From Cololabis saira (lineage: Eukaryota > Chordata > Actinopteri > Beloniformes > Belonidae): a stretch of DNA of 64,000 bases. Positions 43,690 to 55,153 of this stretch are shown in pieces; positions within the stretch are counted from its first letter, which is position 1; each line of letters begins with the position of its first letter. Where the stretch lies: positions 34,602,850 through 34,666,849 of the forward strand of contig NC_084609.1 of NCBI RefSeq assembly GCF_033807715.1. The letters are read 5' to 3'. The position numbers were made by a program, and so were the translations under genes. The notes below the pieces were generated by a model. It was not told the origin of the DNA and did not search any database. It saw only the letters and a list, made by a program, of their open reading frames with translations.

Positions 43690-44160
43690 CTTCCACCTGC
43701 CTACGTGGATGTCTGCTGTTGCTGCTTCCGCCTGCCTGCACCCCCCCCCCCCCCCCCCTCTGGTCATCCCGCTGCTGCTTCCACATGACTGTTGTGTGCT
43801 GCTGACGCCCCCCCCCCCCCCCCCACCTCTGGTCATCCCGCTGCTGCTTCCACCTGCCTGCTGTGTGCTGTCGACGTCCCTGACTCCCCCAGTCTGGCCT
43901 TCGGCAGGAGGGTCCCCCCTTATGATCCAGGTCCTGGTCCAGGTTTCTTCCTCCTAAAGGGGAGTTTTTCTTGCCACTGTTTGGCTTAAGGCTTTTCTCC
44001 CACTAAGGGAGTTTTTACCTGCCATTGTTTATATAATAATTGCTCGGGGGTTTATGTTTATGTTTATGTTTATGTTCATGTTCTGGATCTCTGGAAAGCG
44101 TCTAGAGACAACATCTGTTGTATTAGACGCTATATAAATAAAATTGAATTGAATTGAATT
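43690..44160 (+). mobile_element. L2 3' UTR fragment with poly-C duplication
   Basis: Matches the L2 3' UTR through AATTGAATTGAATTGAA at the tail. It contains two copies of a poly-C run followed by CTCTGGTCATCCCGCTGCTG (43740 and 43808) and a short TTTATGT triplication near 44051. Confidence 0.9.
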
Positions 44161-44275
44161 GAACATCAAGCACACAAACATTTGGAATCTGATAGAGAGA
44201 ACAAACAGAAAACAGAAACAGGCAGAGACACAAACAGCAACCGTCCAGAATCAAGAGCACTCTGTGTGTGCAAAC

Positions 44276-44680
44276 TGAAAACAAGGTTTTACCATTTCCC
44301 AAAGAAAAACCTGGAATTATAATCAATGGCTCTGAAATTTGCCAGGTTACTCGTACTAAATTCTTGGGTGTCATTATCGATGATCATTTAAATTGGAAAC
44401 AACATATTGATACTGTATGTATGAAATCTATGAAGATGCTTGGTATTTGTGTTCTTCCTTCCTCTCATTTAACTCTCTATTATAGTTTAATCTTCCCTCA
44501 TCTTAATTACTGCAACATTGTTTGGGCTTCGACACATTCAACATATATTAATAAATTACTGATAATTCAAAAAAGGTTTCTCAGAATGATATCACATGCA
44601 AACAGATATGAGCCATCTGCTCCCCTTTTCATTAAATATTCATTATTATCCGTCAATAAAATTAACATTTTTCAAACATG
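44276..44680 (+). pseudogene. LINE RT C-terminal fragment (CR1/Rex1-like)
   Basis: 135 residues: TKFLGVIIDDHLNWKQHI, LTLYYSLIFPHLNYCNIVW, LLIIQKRFLRMISHA and LFIKYSLLSVNKINIFQTC. This is the RT thumb and downstream region typical of fish CR1/Rex1-like LINEs. The fragment starts just after the catalytic motifs. It is cut off at about 44680, where a palindrome-bearing repeat begins, and the frame then runs into the 17-bp array, giving a spurious 332-residue fusion frame. Confidence 0.8.
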
Positions 44681-44685
44681 TGTGT

Positions 44686-44743
44686 GGCAGGGTGGAGAGG
44701 TTGATTGGACACAGGTGTGTCCAATCAACCTCTCCACCCTGCC
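44686..44743. repeat. Perfect 26-bp-arm hairpin
   Basis: GGCAGGGTGGAGAGGTTGAT plus TGGACA (44686-44711) is exactly complementary to 44718-44743, leaving a 6-base loop CAGGTG. Confidence 0.95.
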
Positions 44744-44789
44744 TGCCTTCTTAAGGAGCAGCTGCACTCCAGAGAGGGCTCTGCTGGGA

Positions 44790-45236
44790 GAAGGTTCTGC
44801 CGCTGCGCGGGAAGGTTCTGCTGCCGCGCGGGAAGGTTCTGCTGCCGCGCGGGAAGGTTCTGCTGCCGCGCGGGAAGGTTCTGCTGCGCGGAAGGTTCTG
44901 CTGCGCGGAAGGTTCTGCTGCGCGGAAGGTTCTGCTGCGCGGAAGGTTCTGCTGCGCGGGAAGGTTCTGCTGCGCGGAAGGTTCTGCTGCGCGGAAGGTT
45001 CTGCTGCGCGGAAGGTTCTGTTGCGCGGAAGGTTCTGCTGCACGGAAGGTTCTGCTGCGCGGGAAGGTTCTGCTGCGCGGAAGGTTCTGCTGCGCGGAAG
45101 GTTCTGCTGCGCGGAAGGTTCTGCTGCGCAGGAAGGTTCTGCTGCGCGGAAGGTTCTGCTGCGCGGAAGGTTCTGCTGCTGGAGAAGGTTCTGCTGCGCG
45201 GGAAGGTTCTGCTGCTGCGCGGGAAGGTTCTGCTGC
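44790..45236 (+). repeat. 17-bp GC-rich minisatellite, about 26 units
   Basis: Tandem GGAAGGTTCTGCTGCGC units, with longer CCGCGC and CTGCGC variants at the two ends and one-base indels that change frame. Frames on both strands reading as Arg, Ala, Ser, Pro or Gln repeats are artefacts. Confidence 0.95.
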
Positions 45237-45441
45237 GAACGTGTGTCTTGGGTGAAGAAGGGCTAAAATAAAAGAGATTCTGCACTGAAACTCAGTGATT
45301 CTATAGAAGCCACCAGGCTTCTTCCTTTCCTTGCATTCCTTGCTTCCTTTCCTTCCTTTCCCGCAGGAGCCAGAGGGAAGCCCCTGAAACACAGCTGAAA
45401 TCAAGGAAAGTGGGACACAGCAGTGCAAAAGCACAACATTA

Positions 45442-45590
45442 AAGCCAAATAAGAGGCTTGAAAGATTGTAAAAACCTCCACAGAGCTGAGAAAACTACCA
45501 AATGACAGCGATGTATGTATCTAGCATTACAGCTCCGAGTGAAACCCTTCACTCAGGAAGCCGTAATGTTGTTCATTTTCAATAAAGGTG
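45442..45590. other. Short unassigned gap
   Basis: Nothing recognised. Confidence 0.4.
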
Positions 45591-45975
45591 CACTGCAAAA
45601 ACTCAAAATCTTGACAAGAATACTTGTCTTATTTCTAGTTAAAATGTCTCATTTTTAGTCAAAAAAAATATCATTACACTTAAAAGATACTGGAAAAAAC
45701 AGGAAATAAGAACAATTTTCACCTGTTTCAAGTAGATTTTCACTTGAAATAAGTAGAAAAATCTGCCAGTGGAACAAGATTTTTTTGCTTGTAATAAGAA
45801 GATAAATCTTGTTCCACTGGCAGATTTTTCTACTTATTTCAAGTGAAAATTTACTTGAAACAGGTGAAAATTGTCAAATAAGTTAAGTTATTTTTCTGGT
45901 AATGACACTAAAAATGAGACATTTTAATTAGAAATAAGACAAATATTCCTGGTAAGATTTAGAGTTTTTGCAGTG
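45591..45975. mobile_element. Complete palindromic CACTGCAAAAACTC MITE
   Basis: Starts CACTGCAAAAACTCAAAATC and ends TTAGAGTTTTTGCAGTG. The two halves are complementary along most of 385 bp (AGTAGAAAAATCTGCCAGTG pairs with its complement around a short centre). No coding capacity. Partial relatives lie at 26209, 54691 and 62228. No clear target duplication; superfamily undetermined. Confidence 0.9.
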
Positions 45976-46835
45976 TGTCTGCCAACTTTAATTCATCATT
46001 ATTTCTGTTTTTGCCTTTTACACATAAACAACATTGAGGGTCTCTAGTCCAGCCTATTTTCATACATGATCAAAGTTGATGAAAAACCACAAAAATCACA
46101 CTGACAAAGATCAATGTAGGCCACTGTCGCTAAAGCTACGCGTTATATTCCCACCTTTCCCCAATAATTAAGCCTTAAAACCTAAGTAAACAAAGCGAAA
46201 CACACATACTCTTAACAAAATACACATGAAATATCCGTAGTGGACTGGTGTGTGTGAATATTCATAAGCGTTGGCCACATCCCTGTTGTTTTAGCGCTGC
46301 TCTAGACGGAGGGGGAACGTCTGGAGGTTCAAAGCCTCCTTTGTCTCCAACCCTCAGACCTTGTCCAGCATCGGGTTTCTAATAGCTTCTACTGGATGTG
46401 GCTGACGCAACCAGAGAAATTAAAAAGTCTCACCAAAGCAGATGTTGGACAGAAGCCCACTGTGAGGATGTGTGCCTGGACATAATCATCTGAACAGGAG
46501 GGAAGTAAAATGGGGTGCAGATGTGTTTTTGAGCACATATTAGTCTGTTTTGTTCATTCACAAACCACTAAACACACGAGAAGCAGCTGGACGTGTTCAT
46601 GCACCGGTTACACGTCAAGGACAGTGAAAGCAGATGTCAGAGCTTTCGTTTAAACCACGTGACCACACTCATGGAGCTGTAAAGAGCACAGATGATCAAG
46701 TTCAAGTTGACTTCATTAGTACCCGTAGGTGGATTTGTTTTGCAGTAGATGGGAGAAGCATCTCACACACAATCTTTACAGACATTCATTTAACACAGGA
46801 CAAATACAGAGAACAGGATTAAGACTACACAAGAC
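45976..46835. other. Unassigned sequence
   Basis: No recognised feature. Confidence 0.4.
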
Positions 46836-47570
46836 CAGAGTTGGTAGTAACGAGTTACATTTACTCTGTTACATTTACTTGAGTAAGTTTTGGGAAATGT
46901 TGTACTTTTAGGAGTAGTTTTGAATCACTATACTTTTTACTTTTACTTGAGTAGATTTGTGAAGAAGAAACTGTTCCTCTTACTCCGCTACATTAGGCTA
47001 CGTTGAGCTGTTACTTTTCTTTTATCCCTTTTATCCACGTACGGGTCAATCTCATGACATCACTGGGGGATTCTTTGGGAAAAATGATTGTTTTTGCATG
47101 TTTTGTCACATTTACACAGACTCAAACACACACAGAGTTTCTATGAGTTCATGTTTGTTCTAGTTCTGCTGGTTAAAAAAGAAAAGTACAAAGGCTGGAA
47201 ATTTTGTGCTACTTGTGCTTAATTTATTATTATTTTATTTATTTTATTATTTATTAAAGTACTTGAATTTACCTTAAGATTATTTTAATTTAAGCTATTT
47301 TTTATTTTTTTATTTTATTATTTTATTGATTTAATTTGCCTGAAGATGATTATTTTGTACTTTTGTCTGTTTGAATGGTTGTGTTAAAAAAATAAATCCG
47401 ACGTTACTCAACAGTTACTCAGTACTTGAGTAGTTTTTTCACCAAGTACTTTTTTACTTTTACTCAAGTCATTATTTGGATGACTACTTTTTACTTCTAC
47501 TTGAGTCATATTATCCTGAAGTAACAGTACTTTTACTTGAGTACAATTTTTGGCTACTCTACCAGCTCTG
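46836..47570. mobile_element. hAT-like GTAACGAGTTACATTTACT element
   Basis: Left CAGAGTTGGTAGTAACGAGT and right TTGGCTACTCTACCAGCTCTG form imperfect inverted ends. Sub-terminal ACTTGAGTA/TACTCAAGT motifs repeat in both orientations. Non-coding and AT-rich inside. No matching 8-bp duplication, so it is old or its edges are slightly off. Confidence 0.65.
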
Positions 47571-47775
47571 CCTACGGCTCCCTCAATGGGACACATTTAA
47601 AACACTCGCGCATTTTTCCACTCATAATTAATTGCATTAATTGCATTTTCATAACGCGTTAATTAGCAGTGTAATTATTCAGATCAGTGAAAACTGGGTA
47701 AAAAGTACCGGGAGAAGACTTCCCAATGTTAAGCAGTTCCTCTCTGCTGAGGGTGACCCGTGGGGGGGCAGCAGT
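47571..47775. other. Short unassigned gap
   Basis: Nothing recognised. Confidence 0.4.
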
Positions 47776-48300
47776 TTTTTTTGTTTTTTTTTTAATGTGA
47801 AACTTTATTTCAATTCCAGAAAATACAATAACCTTAAAATAAATGGCAGACATCATTCAATAATATAAAAACACAAACATACATAGGCATCATCATAGTC
47901 CAAAAAATATAAAATTATTCTCTTCACAAAAAAAACTACAAAAAAGTGCAAGTAGTTCGTGACATTAACAATTACTCTAAATAATAATAAGAAGGCAATA
48001 CATTCAGATATCAGTAAACATTTATTTTATGAGGTTGACAGTGGTATTACATTTCTTGTTATTAATCAATTGTATCGTCTCAAAATACATTTTGAAATCA
48101 ACTTTAAAGGGAACTAAAGATGGACAGGATTTGGAGATTTTTCCCTTATGAATGTGAAACTTAGCAATAAGAATCATTAAGTTGACCAGTTGTTGAATTT
48201 AGTAATTTTGGTTTTCGTAATATAGTAAGATATCTTTAGCTTCTAATTTAATTACATTATACAAAAAGCTAAAAGTAGCAGAGAGTGAACCACCGTGGCG
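47776..48300 (-). mobile_element. L1/Tx1-like LINE 3' fragment
   Basis: Minus-strand codons ending at the TAA of 48024-48022 read QLVNLMILIAKFHIHKGK, then FKVDFKMYFETIQLINNKKC. This is the extreme C-terminus of L1-clade ORF2 (AKFxIHKxK...FxxxLxxYxxTxxxxxNKKA). A 3' UTR follows, and a poly-T at 47776-47792 marks the A-tail in reverse. 5'-truncated. Confidence 0.7.
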
Positions 48301-49175
48301 ACCGTAGGAGGCGCCATCTTGGATTCCTCTTGAACAGAAAAAGTTATCCATTTTATCATTCTGATTATGTCAGACGGTACAAAAAGTGCAGGAATCCTGT
48401 TTGGGAAAAACATATTAAACGCTTGAGGGCAAAGCCCTGACCACCGGTTAACTGTCCTCGCACAGAATGTTCCTTCTTTGGGAGGTGTGTGTGTTAGCGG
48501 TTAGCACACCTGCAACATGTGTCAGGAATTAGCTGCTAAACTCTGGATCAAAGGATCTGGATTGCAACGGATCCGTCTGCAGGTTGTCACTGTTTCCATC
48601 CAGACCAACGAGAATAAAAAGCTGCAGCTGAGTTGAACCAGCCTTCCAAAAGCTATGCATGCTGGGAAATCCAGGAGACACCCAGCTGGTTTCCATATCC
48701 AATTTGGAACACAGTGAGTTGGGACTGAGTTGTGGAAATATCAGATGAGATAGACGTACGGGTGTTGAGCCGTGAAGGATGGAGTCCCTGGAGGCTTCCA
48801 GGCGACAACAACAAGAATTTATGGGTTTTATATTTTACATTAAATCAAGCTGAACGCAGACCAAACAGGAGAAAATATCAGGTCAGTGTCAGGGCAGGGA
48901 CGGAGAGAGCTGCAGAACACTCCACATGATTCAGCCCGTCGTCTCTGAGGTCTCTGCACCCCCGCCACAATCAAAACCATGGCCACGGTTACACCAGGTT
49001 GTTTCATTCGGAATTAATTATTCCAAATTAAATATGTACTATATGTCCATGTCCATTATGTCCATTACCTTCTGGTATTGTTGTCCTAACCATTGCTGGT
49101 ATTTATTATAAATATAAGTTAACGGTTAACTGTCACCCGTGGTGACAATATACAGGATTAGATATACAGATACAA
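48301..49175. other. Unassigned sequence
   Basis: No recognised feature. Frames are short. Confidence 0.4.
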
Positions 49176-49531
49176 TATACAGAAAATTAGAATATTGTGA
49201 TTTTCTGTAATGCAATTAAAAAAACAAAAATGTCATACATTCTGGATTCATTACAAATCAACTGAAATATTGCCTTTTATTATTTTAATATTGCTGATCA
49301 TGGTTTACAGCTTAAGAAAACTAAAATATCCTATCTCAAAATATTTGAATATTCTGGGAATCTTAATCTTAAACTGTAAGCCATAATCAGCAATATTAAA
49401 ATAATAAAAGGCTTGCAATATTTCAGTTGATTTGTAATGAATCCAGAATGTATGACATTTTATTTTTTTTAATTGCATTACAGAAAATAAAGAACTTTAT
49501 CACAATATTCTAATTTTCTGAGACAGTCCTG
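49176..49531. mobile_element. Palindromic Tc1/mariner-like MITE, left end worn
   Basis: The two halves are complementary (CATTCTGGATTCATTACAAA and its complement). The right end CAGTCCTG is followed by TA; the left end is degraded. The complete relative is at 56187-56554. Confidence 0.85.
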
Positions 49532-49554
49532 TATGTTGTTCTTGGATTTGCACG

Positions 49555-49596
49555 CATTGTGGTTGTGAAATGCATCTGCATTTCACAACCACAATG
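49555..49596. repeat. Perfect 20-bp-arm hairpin
   Basis: CATTGTGGTTGTGAAATGCA is followed by TC and then its exact reverse complement. It lies 24 bases outside the MITE to its left and is not part of it. Confidence 0.95.
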
Positions 49597-49669
49597 TGTG
49601 TAAATTTAGGTGAGGTTAACTGTAGACATTTTTATTATAATTTATATATAGGTCTTTTGTTCATTGTTT

Positions 49670-49917
49670 TGGTTTAAATGTTGAGACAGGAGGAAACCTT
49701 AAAAAAAAAAAATCTGTTACATTATTAATGAGAAACAGGGGTGGGATTAAATAAATTTTCTTCTTCCCACTCCCTTTTGAGTGTTAACAAATTGATATGT
49801 ATTTTGAACCTGCACCTGATAAACCTGATAAAGGTATTTGTTTAATTTTCTGTTGCACGCAGGTCACTTATGTTATGTTGTATTGCTGGAAATAAATATG
49901 AATTGAATTGAATTGAA
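49670..49917 (+). mobile_element. Possible LINE 3' UTR with (ATTGA)n tail
   Basis: AACAGGGGTGGGATTAAATA, then TTCTTCTTCCCACTCCCTTT, ending AATAAATATGAATTGAATTG. The layout (3' UTR, then a short simple-repeat tail) is LINE-like, but the sequence differs from the L2 family above and no coding remnant adjoins it. Confidence 0.45.
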
Positions 49918-50520
49918 ATAATTCAGAATTAAACTATTTTCCTTCCAGTTTACATGGAAATAGTAATTCTGAATTGAGGTTTACATGGAAAACACGTTTG
50001 ATGGTCTTTCTCCAATTCCTCTCCAGGTCTGGGGGTTGGGAAGGTTCTGATTGGATAGGGGGGGGGACCGGAAGTTAAACTACCGGAAGAAAAACTAACT
50101 TAGCCGCTACAACTTTGAAAAGTTCATATTTTGATGTTTCCTGTTTCCATCTGTTCTTGTAATGATTTCTATTTATTAAATAAATGGTCTCTGCTCTTGA
50201 CCAGCGTTTACTGCTGCTGCATCTTGAAACTTTGTTTGGAAAACCAGCCCAGCAGGAATATAAGATCATGGAGACAGACGGGCGAGGGAACGAGCAGAAA
50301 GAAAGACCGGGATTAATTTAAAGAGGAATGAGTGTAAACATGATCTGGAATTATTCTATTCGGATTTAAAATCAGAATAAACCAACCACTTACTTCGGAA
50401 TTAAGTTTAATTCAGAATGGCCATTTTCATTCTGAATTAGATGTTTACATGGTCATTTTTACTCATATTTAAATCAGATTTAATTTTAATTCTGAATTAA
50501 AGAGGAATTAAACTTCCCAA
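49918..50520. mobile_element. Inverted-repeat element rich in AATTCTGAATT and GTTTACATGG
   Basis: TTCAGAATTAAACTATTTTC and TTTACATGGAAATAG near the left are mirrored by TTTACATGGTCATTTTTAC and TTCTGAATTAAAGAGGAATT near the right. It appears to be a short non-autonomous DNA element. Edges and superfamily are uncertain. Confidence 0.45.
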
Positions 50521-51417
50521 CTCAATGTTTTCTTATGGTGCACCAGCCAAACGAACACGCAGATCTTTCATGTATATGGTTTGTTAAGCTTTAAAAACCC
50601 TCCATTTGGACTGTTGTATCCACAACAACATGTTATTGTTCTTTAATCCTTGAATTGATTATACTTACTCTGTTATGGATATCCAGCAATTCTATGTACG
50701 TGGGAATGTCTTATTTAGTCTTAGTCCTAATAAAGTATTCCATGTAGACATGTGCGGTGATTTACTATAGAGATGGGAGAGACACAACGGTTGGAGCAAA
50801 GCTAGGAGGCATTTCTCTCTGTCAGTGTTTGCAGGGCCATTATATAATCAGTGTCACAAAGGATTTGTGTGCTTGGCAGGGAAAAGACATCAGTTTGTCA
50901 TGGCAAGAGAGGTCAAATGTAGTCATATCTCCTTTAAAAGACATCACGAGCACAGACCTCTCACTGCAGACGTGACGCATCCACAGGTGCAGGTCTGTTG
51001 CATAAGGGACACCTCACATTAGACAAGTGGAATAACAGCTATATAAATAAAATTGAATTAACGTAGAATCCAAAAGGCAGACCATCTTGAAATGTCATAC
51101 ATGATCAAAATGTGATCAATAGATATCTTTGAATATCTGTTCATCTGAATCCTAGTTTTGAAAATATAGATTTAATCCCAAGAATACAAAAACTACATGG
51201 AAATTGACAGAGGCTAGTTGTGGAGATTCAAAGTGTTTCATGTCACATGTACAGTAAGGAAACTCTCCCCCCCTGAGTTCCAGATACAAATCAAGTAGTC
51301 TAACAAAAGAAAACGACAAGTCAAATATAAACTATGAATACGTGTGTAATGCACCGTCAGGAGGTGAACAGTATCACACATGTGTCAGTCAGTGTGTGGT
51401 GGGGCAGTCTGTGTCAG
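50521..51417. other. Unassigned sequence
   Basis: Contains GCTATATAAATAAAATTGAA (51033-51058), possibly the last 25 bases of an L2 tail. Otherwise nothing recognised. Confidence 0.4.
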
Positions 51418-53530
51418 GACCTCCAGAAAGGGTTTCCCTCAGGTCCTGCAGGACCTGAGGGAAACCCTTTCTGGAGGTCCTGCAGGACCTGAGGAAACCC
51501 TTTCTGGAGGTCCTGCAGGACCTGAGGAAACCCTTTCTGGAGGTCCTGTAGGACCTGAGGAAACCCTTTCTGGAGATCACGAAGGGCCTGAGGAAACCCT
51601 TTCTGGAGGTCCTGCAGGACCTGAGGAAACCCTTTCTGGAGGTCCACAGGACCTGAGGAAACCCTTTCTGGAGGTCCTGCAGGACCTGAGGAAACCCTTT
51701 CTGGAGGTCCTGCAGGACCTGAGGAAACCCTTTCTGGAGGTCCACAGGACCTGAGGAAACCCTTTCTGGAGGTCCTGCAGGACCTGAGGGAAACCCTTTC
51801 TGGAGGTCCACAGGACCTGAGGGAAACCCTTTTTGGAGGTCCAAAGGGACCTGAGGGAAACCCTTTTTGGAGGTCCTGCAGGACCTGAGGGAAACCCTTT
51901 AACAAGGTCCTTCAGGACCTGAGGAAACCCTTTAACAAGGTCCTGCAGGACCTGAGGAAACCCTTTAACAAGGTCCTGCAGGACCTGAGGAAACCCTTTA
52001 ACAAGGTCCTGCAGGACCTGAGGAAACCCTTTAACAAGGTCCTGCAGGACCTGAGGAAACCCTTTCTGGAGACCCTGCAGGACCTGAGGAAACCCTTTCT
52101 GGAGGTCCTGCAGGACCTGAGGGAAACCCTTTCTGGAGGTCCACAGGACCTGAGGGAAACCCTTTTTGGAGGTCCACAGGACCTGAGGGAAACCCTTTTT
52201 GGAGGTCCTGCAGGACCTGAGGAAACCCTTTAACAAGGTCCTGCAGGACCTGAGGGAAACCCTTTCTGGAGGTCCTGCAGGACCTGAGGAAACCCTTTAA
52301 CAAGGTCCTGCAGGACCTGAGGAAACCCTTTCTGGAGGTCATGCAGGACCTGAGGAAACCCTTTAACAAGGTCCTGCAGGACCTGAGGGAAACCCTTTCT
52401 GGAGGTCCACAGGACCTGAGGAAACCCTTTAACAAGGTCCTGCAGGACCTGAGGAAACCCTTTAACAAGGTCCTGCAGGACCTGAGGAAACCCTTTCTGG
52501 AGACCCTGCAGGACCTGAGGAAACCCTTTCTGGAGGTCCTGCAGGACCTGAGGAAACCCTTTCTGGAGGTCCTGCAGGACCTGAGGAAACCCTTTCTGGA
52601 GGTCCTGCAGGACCTGAGGAAACCCTTTCTGGAGACCCTGCAGGACCTGAGGAAACCCTTTCTGGAGGTCATGCAGGACCTGAGGAAACCCTTTCTGGAG
52701 ACCCTGCAGGACCTGAGGAAACCCTTTCTGGAGGTCATGCAGGACCTGAGGAAACCCTTTCTGGAGGTCCTGCAGGACCTGAGGAAACCCTTTCTGGAGG
52801 TCCTGCAGGACCTGAGGAAACCCTTTCTGGAGACCCTGCAGGACCTGAGGAAACCCTTTCTGGAGGTCATGCAGGACCTGAGGAAACCCTTTAACAAGGT
52901 CCTGCAGGACCTGAGGGAAACCCTTTCTGGAGGTCCACAGGACCTGAGGAAACCCTTTAACAAGGTCCTGCAGGACCTGAGGAAACCCTTTAACAAGGTC
53001 CTGCAGGACCTGAGGAAACCCTTTCTGGAGACCCTGCAGGACCTGAGGAAACCCTTTCTGGAGGTCCTGCAGGACCTGAGGAAACCCTTTCTGGAGGTCC
53101 TGCAGGACCTGAGGAAACCCTTTCTGGAGACCCTGCAGGACCTGAGGAAACCCTTTCTGGAGGTCATGCAGGACCTGAGGAAACCCTTTCTGGAGACCCT
53201 GCAGGACCTGAGGAAACCCTTTCTGGAGGTCCTGCAGGACCTGAGGAAACCCTTTCTGGAGGTCCTGCAGGACCTGAGGAAACCCTTTCTGGAGACCCTG
53301 CAGGACCTGAGGAAACCCTTTCTGGAGGTCCTGCAGGACCTGAGGAAACCCTTTCTGGAGGTCCTGCAGGACCTGAGGAAACCCTTTCTGGAGACCCTGC
53401 AGGACCTGAGGAAACCCTTTCTGGAGGCCCTGCAGGACCTGAGGGAAACCCTTTCCTCAGGTCCTGCAGGACCTGAGGAAAGGGTTTCCTCAGGTCCTGC
53501 AGGATCTTCAGAAAGGGTTTCCCTCAGGAA
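51418..53530. repeat. 33-bp minisatellite with 528-bp higher-order period and inverted ends
   Basis: About 64 units built from CTGAGGAAACCCTTTCTGGA plus GGTCCTGCAGGAC. Variants include AACAAGGTC, GAGACCC, GTCATG and GTCCACAGG types. The variant order from 52351 repeats from 52879, exactly 16 units later. At the left edge (51418-51478) and right edge (53440-53530) units are in the opposite orientation and form palindromes. Eleven codons per unit keep both strands open (QDLRKPFLEVL on plus, RKGFLRSCRTS on minus), producing spurious 411- and 525-residue frames. Confidence 0.96.
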
Positions 53531-54030
53531 GCCGACTCTCACTCTGAACTGGCTGAACTCTGTCATGACTAGCTGACTAAACTTCCTCTCTTCTTTGTTT
53601 CTCTTCATTAGTCTGTGGATGTAAAGTCTCTCTGTAGGTTACAGAGTTTCATGTGTCTCTAGTCACGTTTCTTCTAGAAATATGACGTGCGGGCAAACGC
53701 ACTTCCATCCACACCAGCAGCATCCACATATTCTTTTCCATCACAAGACAGATCATCATTGCCATGTCGATGCCACAAACCCTCAACCTCTTCTGAAGCG
53801 CTGCCAGCATCTAAAATTTACGATTTGAAATGAACCACCAACAAAATAATGGCGAGCCATTACTGCACTGGCATGAAGCTGCAGCTCTGGGAACTCTGGC
53901 CAAGCCCAGAGTTTCCAGGGAGCCGGCCAAACGAGCCTCAGACTCAATGTGCTTCCAGCCACCCCTGCAACCGTGGACAGCATTTCTGAACCCAGCAGAG
54001 AAAAAGAAAAGTGGAAGAATAGTCTACACC
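53531..54030. other. Unassigned sequence
   Basis: No recognised feature. Confidence 0.4.
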
Positions 54031-54680
54031 AGGGGTCTGCAACCTTTTTTAGCCCAGGGACCCTTGGAGGAGAGAAAAACAGATCAGGGACCCCCGGTTG
54101 CCATTCTTATTTTTTCCCTTTTTTTTTTATGTGTCAAGTTTTAAGCCTGGCTTATTCTGTCAGGCTGGTGTGGTGAGGACCCAGATGCAGGAGAGCGAGA
54201 GGCAGGAGTTCAACAAAAAAGGGTTTATTTTACAAAAACAAAAAAAAAACAAAAACGCTGCTTGGCAGGATCAAAAGTCACACGAAACAGGGATCCAAAA
54301 AACTTGAGCAAAAACTTGGCAGGACACATGGAGGAAGGAAACAGGACGGAACCACAAGGAGCAAGGGAAAGACAAGACCAGATATACACAAGGACACAAG
54401 GGGGTAACGAGACACAGGTGTGAACAATCAGGGCAAATGGAAGACAGGCGGGGCAAAACAGAAACACAAACTGACATATAATAACTTTTGAATGTGTTTT
54501 ATTCTGCTTATATCGCCGTAGTAACCAATTCCTGACTGGGTTATTAGCTACATGTGTTTATGGTTGATGAAACTTTGTTCTCGTCAGACGTGGAAGGAGT
54601 AACGTTAGGCCGAGCTGGAACGTTACAATCTCCAGCTTTAGGCTTCGTTATTGTCACTAATTTATCCATCAGGTTTAACT
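54031..54680. repeat. Local duplication, copy A (empty site)
   Basis: Shares AGAGAAAAACAGA, GTGTCAAGTTTTAAGCCTGG, TGTTTTATTCTGCTTA, CCGTAGTAACCAATTCCTGA and TAACGTTAGGCCGAGCTG with copy B (54997-55153 plus 59860-59968). Copy A lacks the 4.7-kb element but has its own 319-bp insertion at 54158. Its left end CAGGGGTCTGCAACC is hAT-terminus-like, so the duplicated unit may itself be a transposon. Confidence 0.88.
54158..54476. mobile_element. 319-bp insertion with TGTCAG...CTGACA ends
   Basis: Present in copy A and absent from the same point in copy B, where GGCTTATAATAACG is uninterrupted. The ends are a 6-bp inverted repeat. The interior (GGACCCAGATGCAGGAGAGC and onward) is non-coding. The TG...CA boundaries could suit a short LTR, but the superfamily is open. 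Confidence 0.7.
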
Positions 54681-54690
54681 AGTGTTAAAT

Positions 54691-54981
<291 letters not shown>

Positions 54982-54996
54982 GGGAAAAAAAAGAAG

Positions 54997-55153
54997 AAAA
55001 AAAATTTAACTTCAACCTTTTTTATCCCTTGGATGAGAGAAAAACAGAGCAATTCTTATTTTTTACCTTTTATTTAAATGTGTCAAGTTTTAAGCCTGGC
55101 TTATAATAACGTTTGAATATGTTTTATTCTGCTTACAGAATATAACCGTAGTA
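54997..55153. repeat. Local duplication, copy B, left part
   Basis: Aligns with copy A up to the TA at 55152-55153, where the TIR element begins. The remainder of copy B resumes at 59860. Confidence 0.88.

Larger units (their letters stand above)
44683..45441 (+). mobile_element. Candidate solo LTR or unclassified repeat with hairpin and array
   Basis: Begins TGTGGCAGGGTGG, contains a 58-bp palindrome, a 17-bp array, then CTAAAATAAAAGAGATTCTG (polyadenylation-like) and a CA end. A TG...CA layout with AATAAA is LTR-like. Flanking AAACA and CAACA are only near-matches, so the LTR call is weak. Confidence 0.35.

Noticed and set aside
44268..45266. 332-residue protein with an RT-like N-terminus and a Ser/Ala/Arg repeat tail
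   Set aside because: A fortuitous join of a truncated LINE fragment (to about 44680) with a palindrome and the 17-bp array.
48470..48520. Second tRNA-like SINE (TTAGCGGTTAGCACAC)
   Set aside because: No B-box follows at the right spacing.
52341..53576. 411-residue plus-strand and 525-residue minus-strand repeat proteins
   Set aside because: Both follow automatically from a stop-free 33-bp unit; there is no unique N- or C-terminal domain and no sign of a gene around it.
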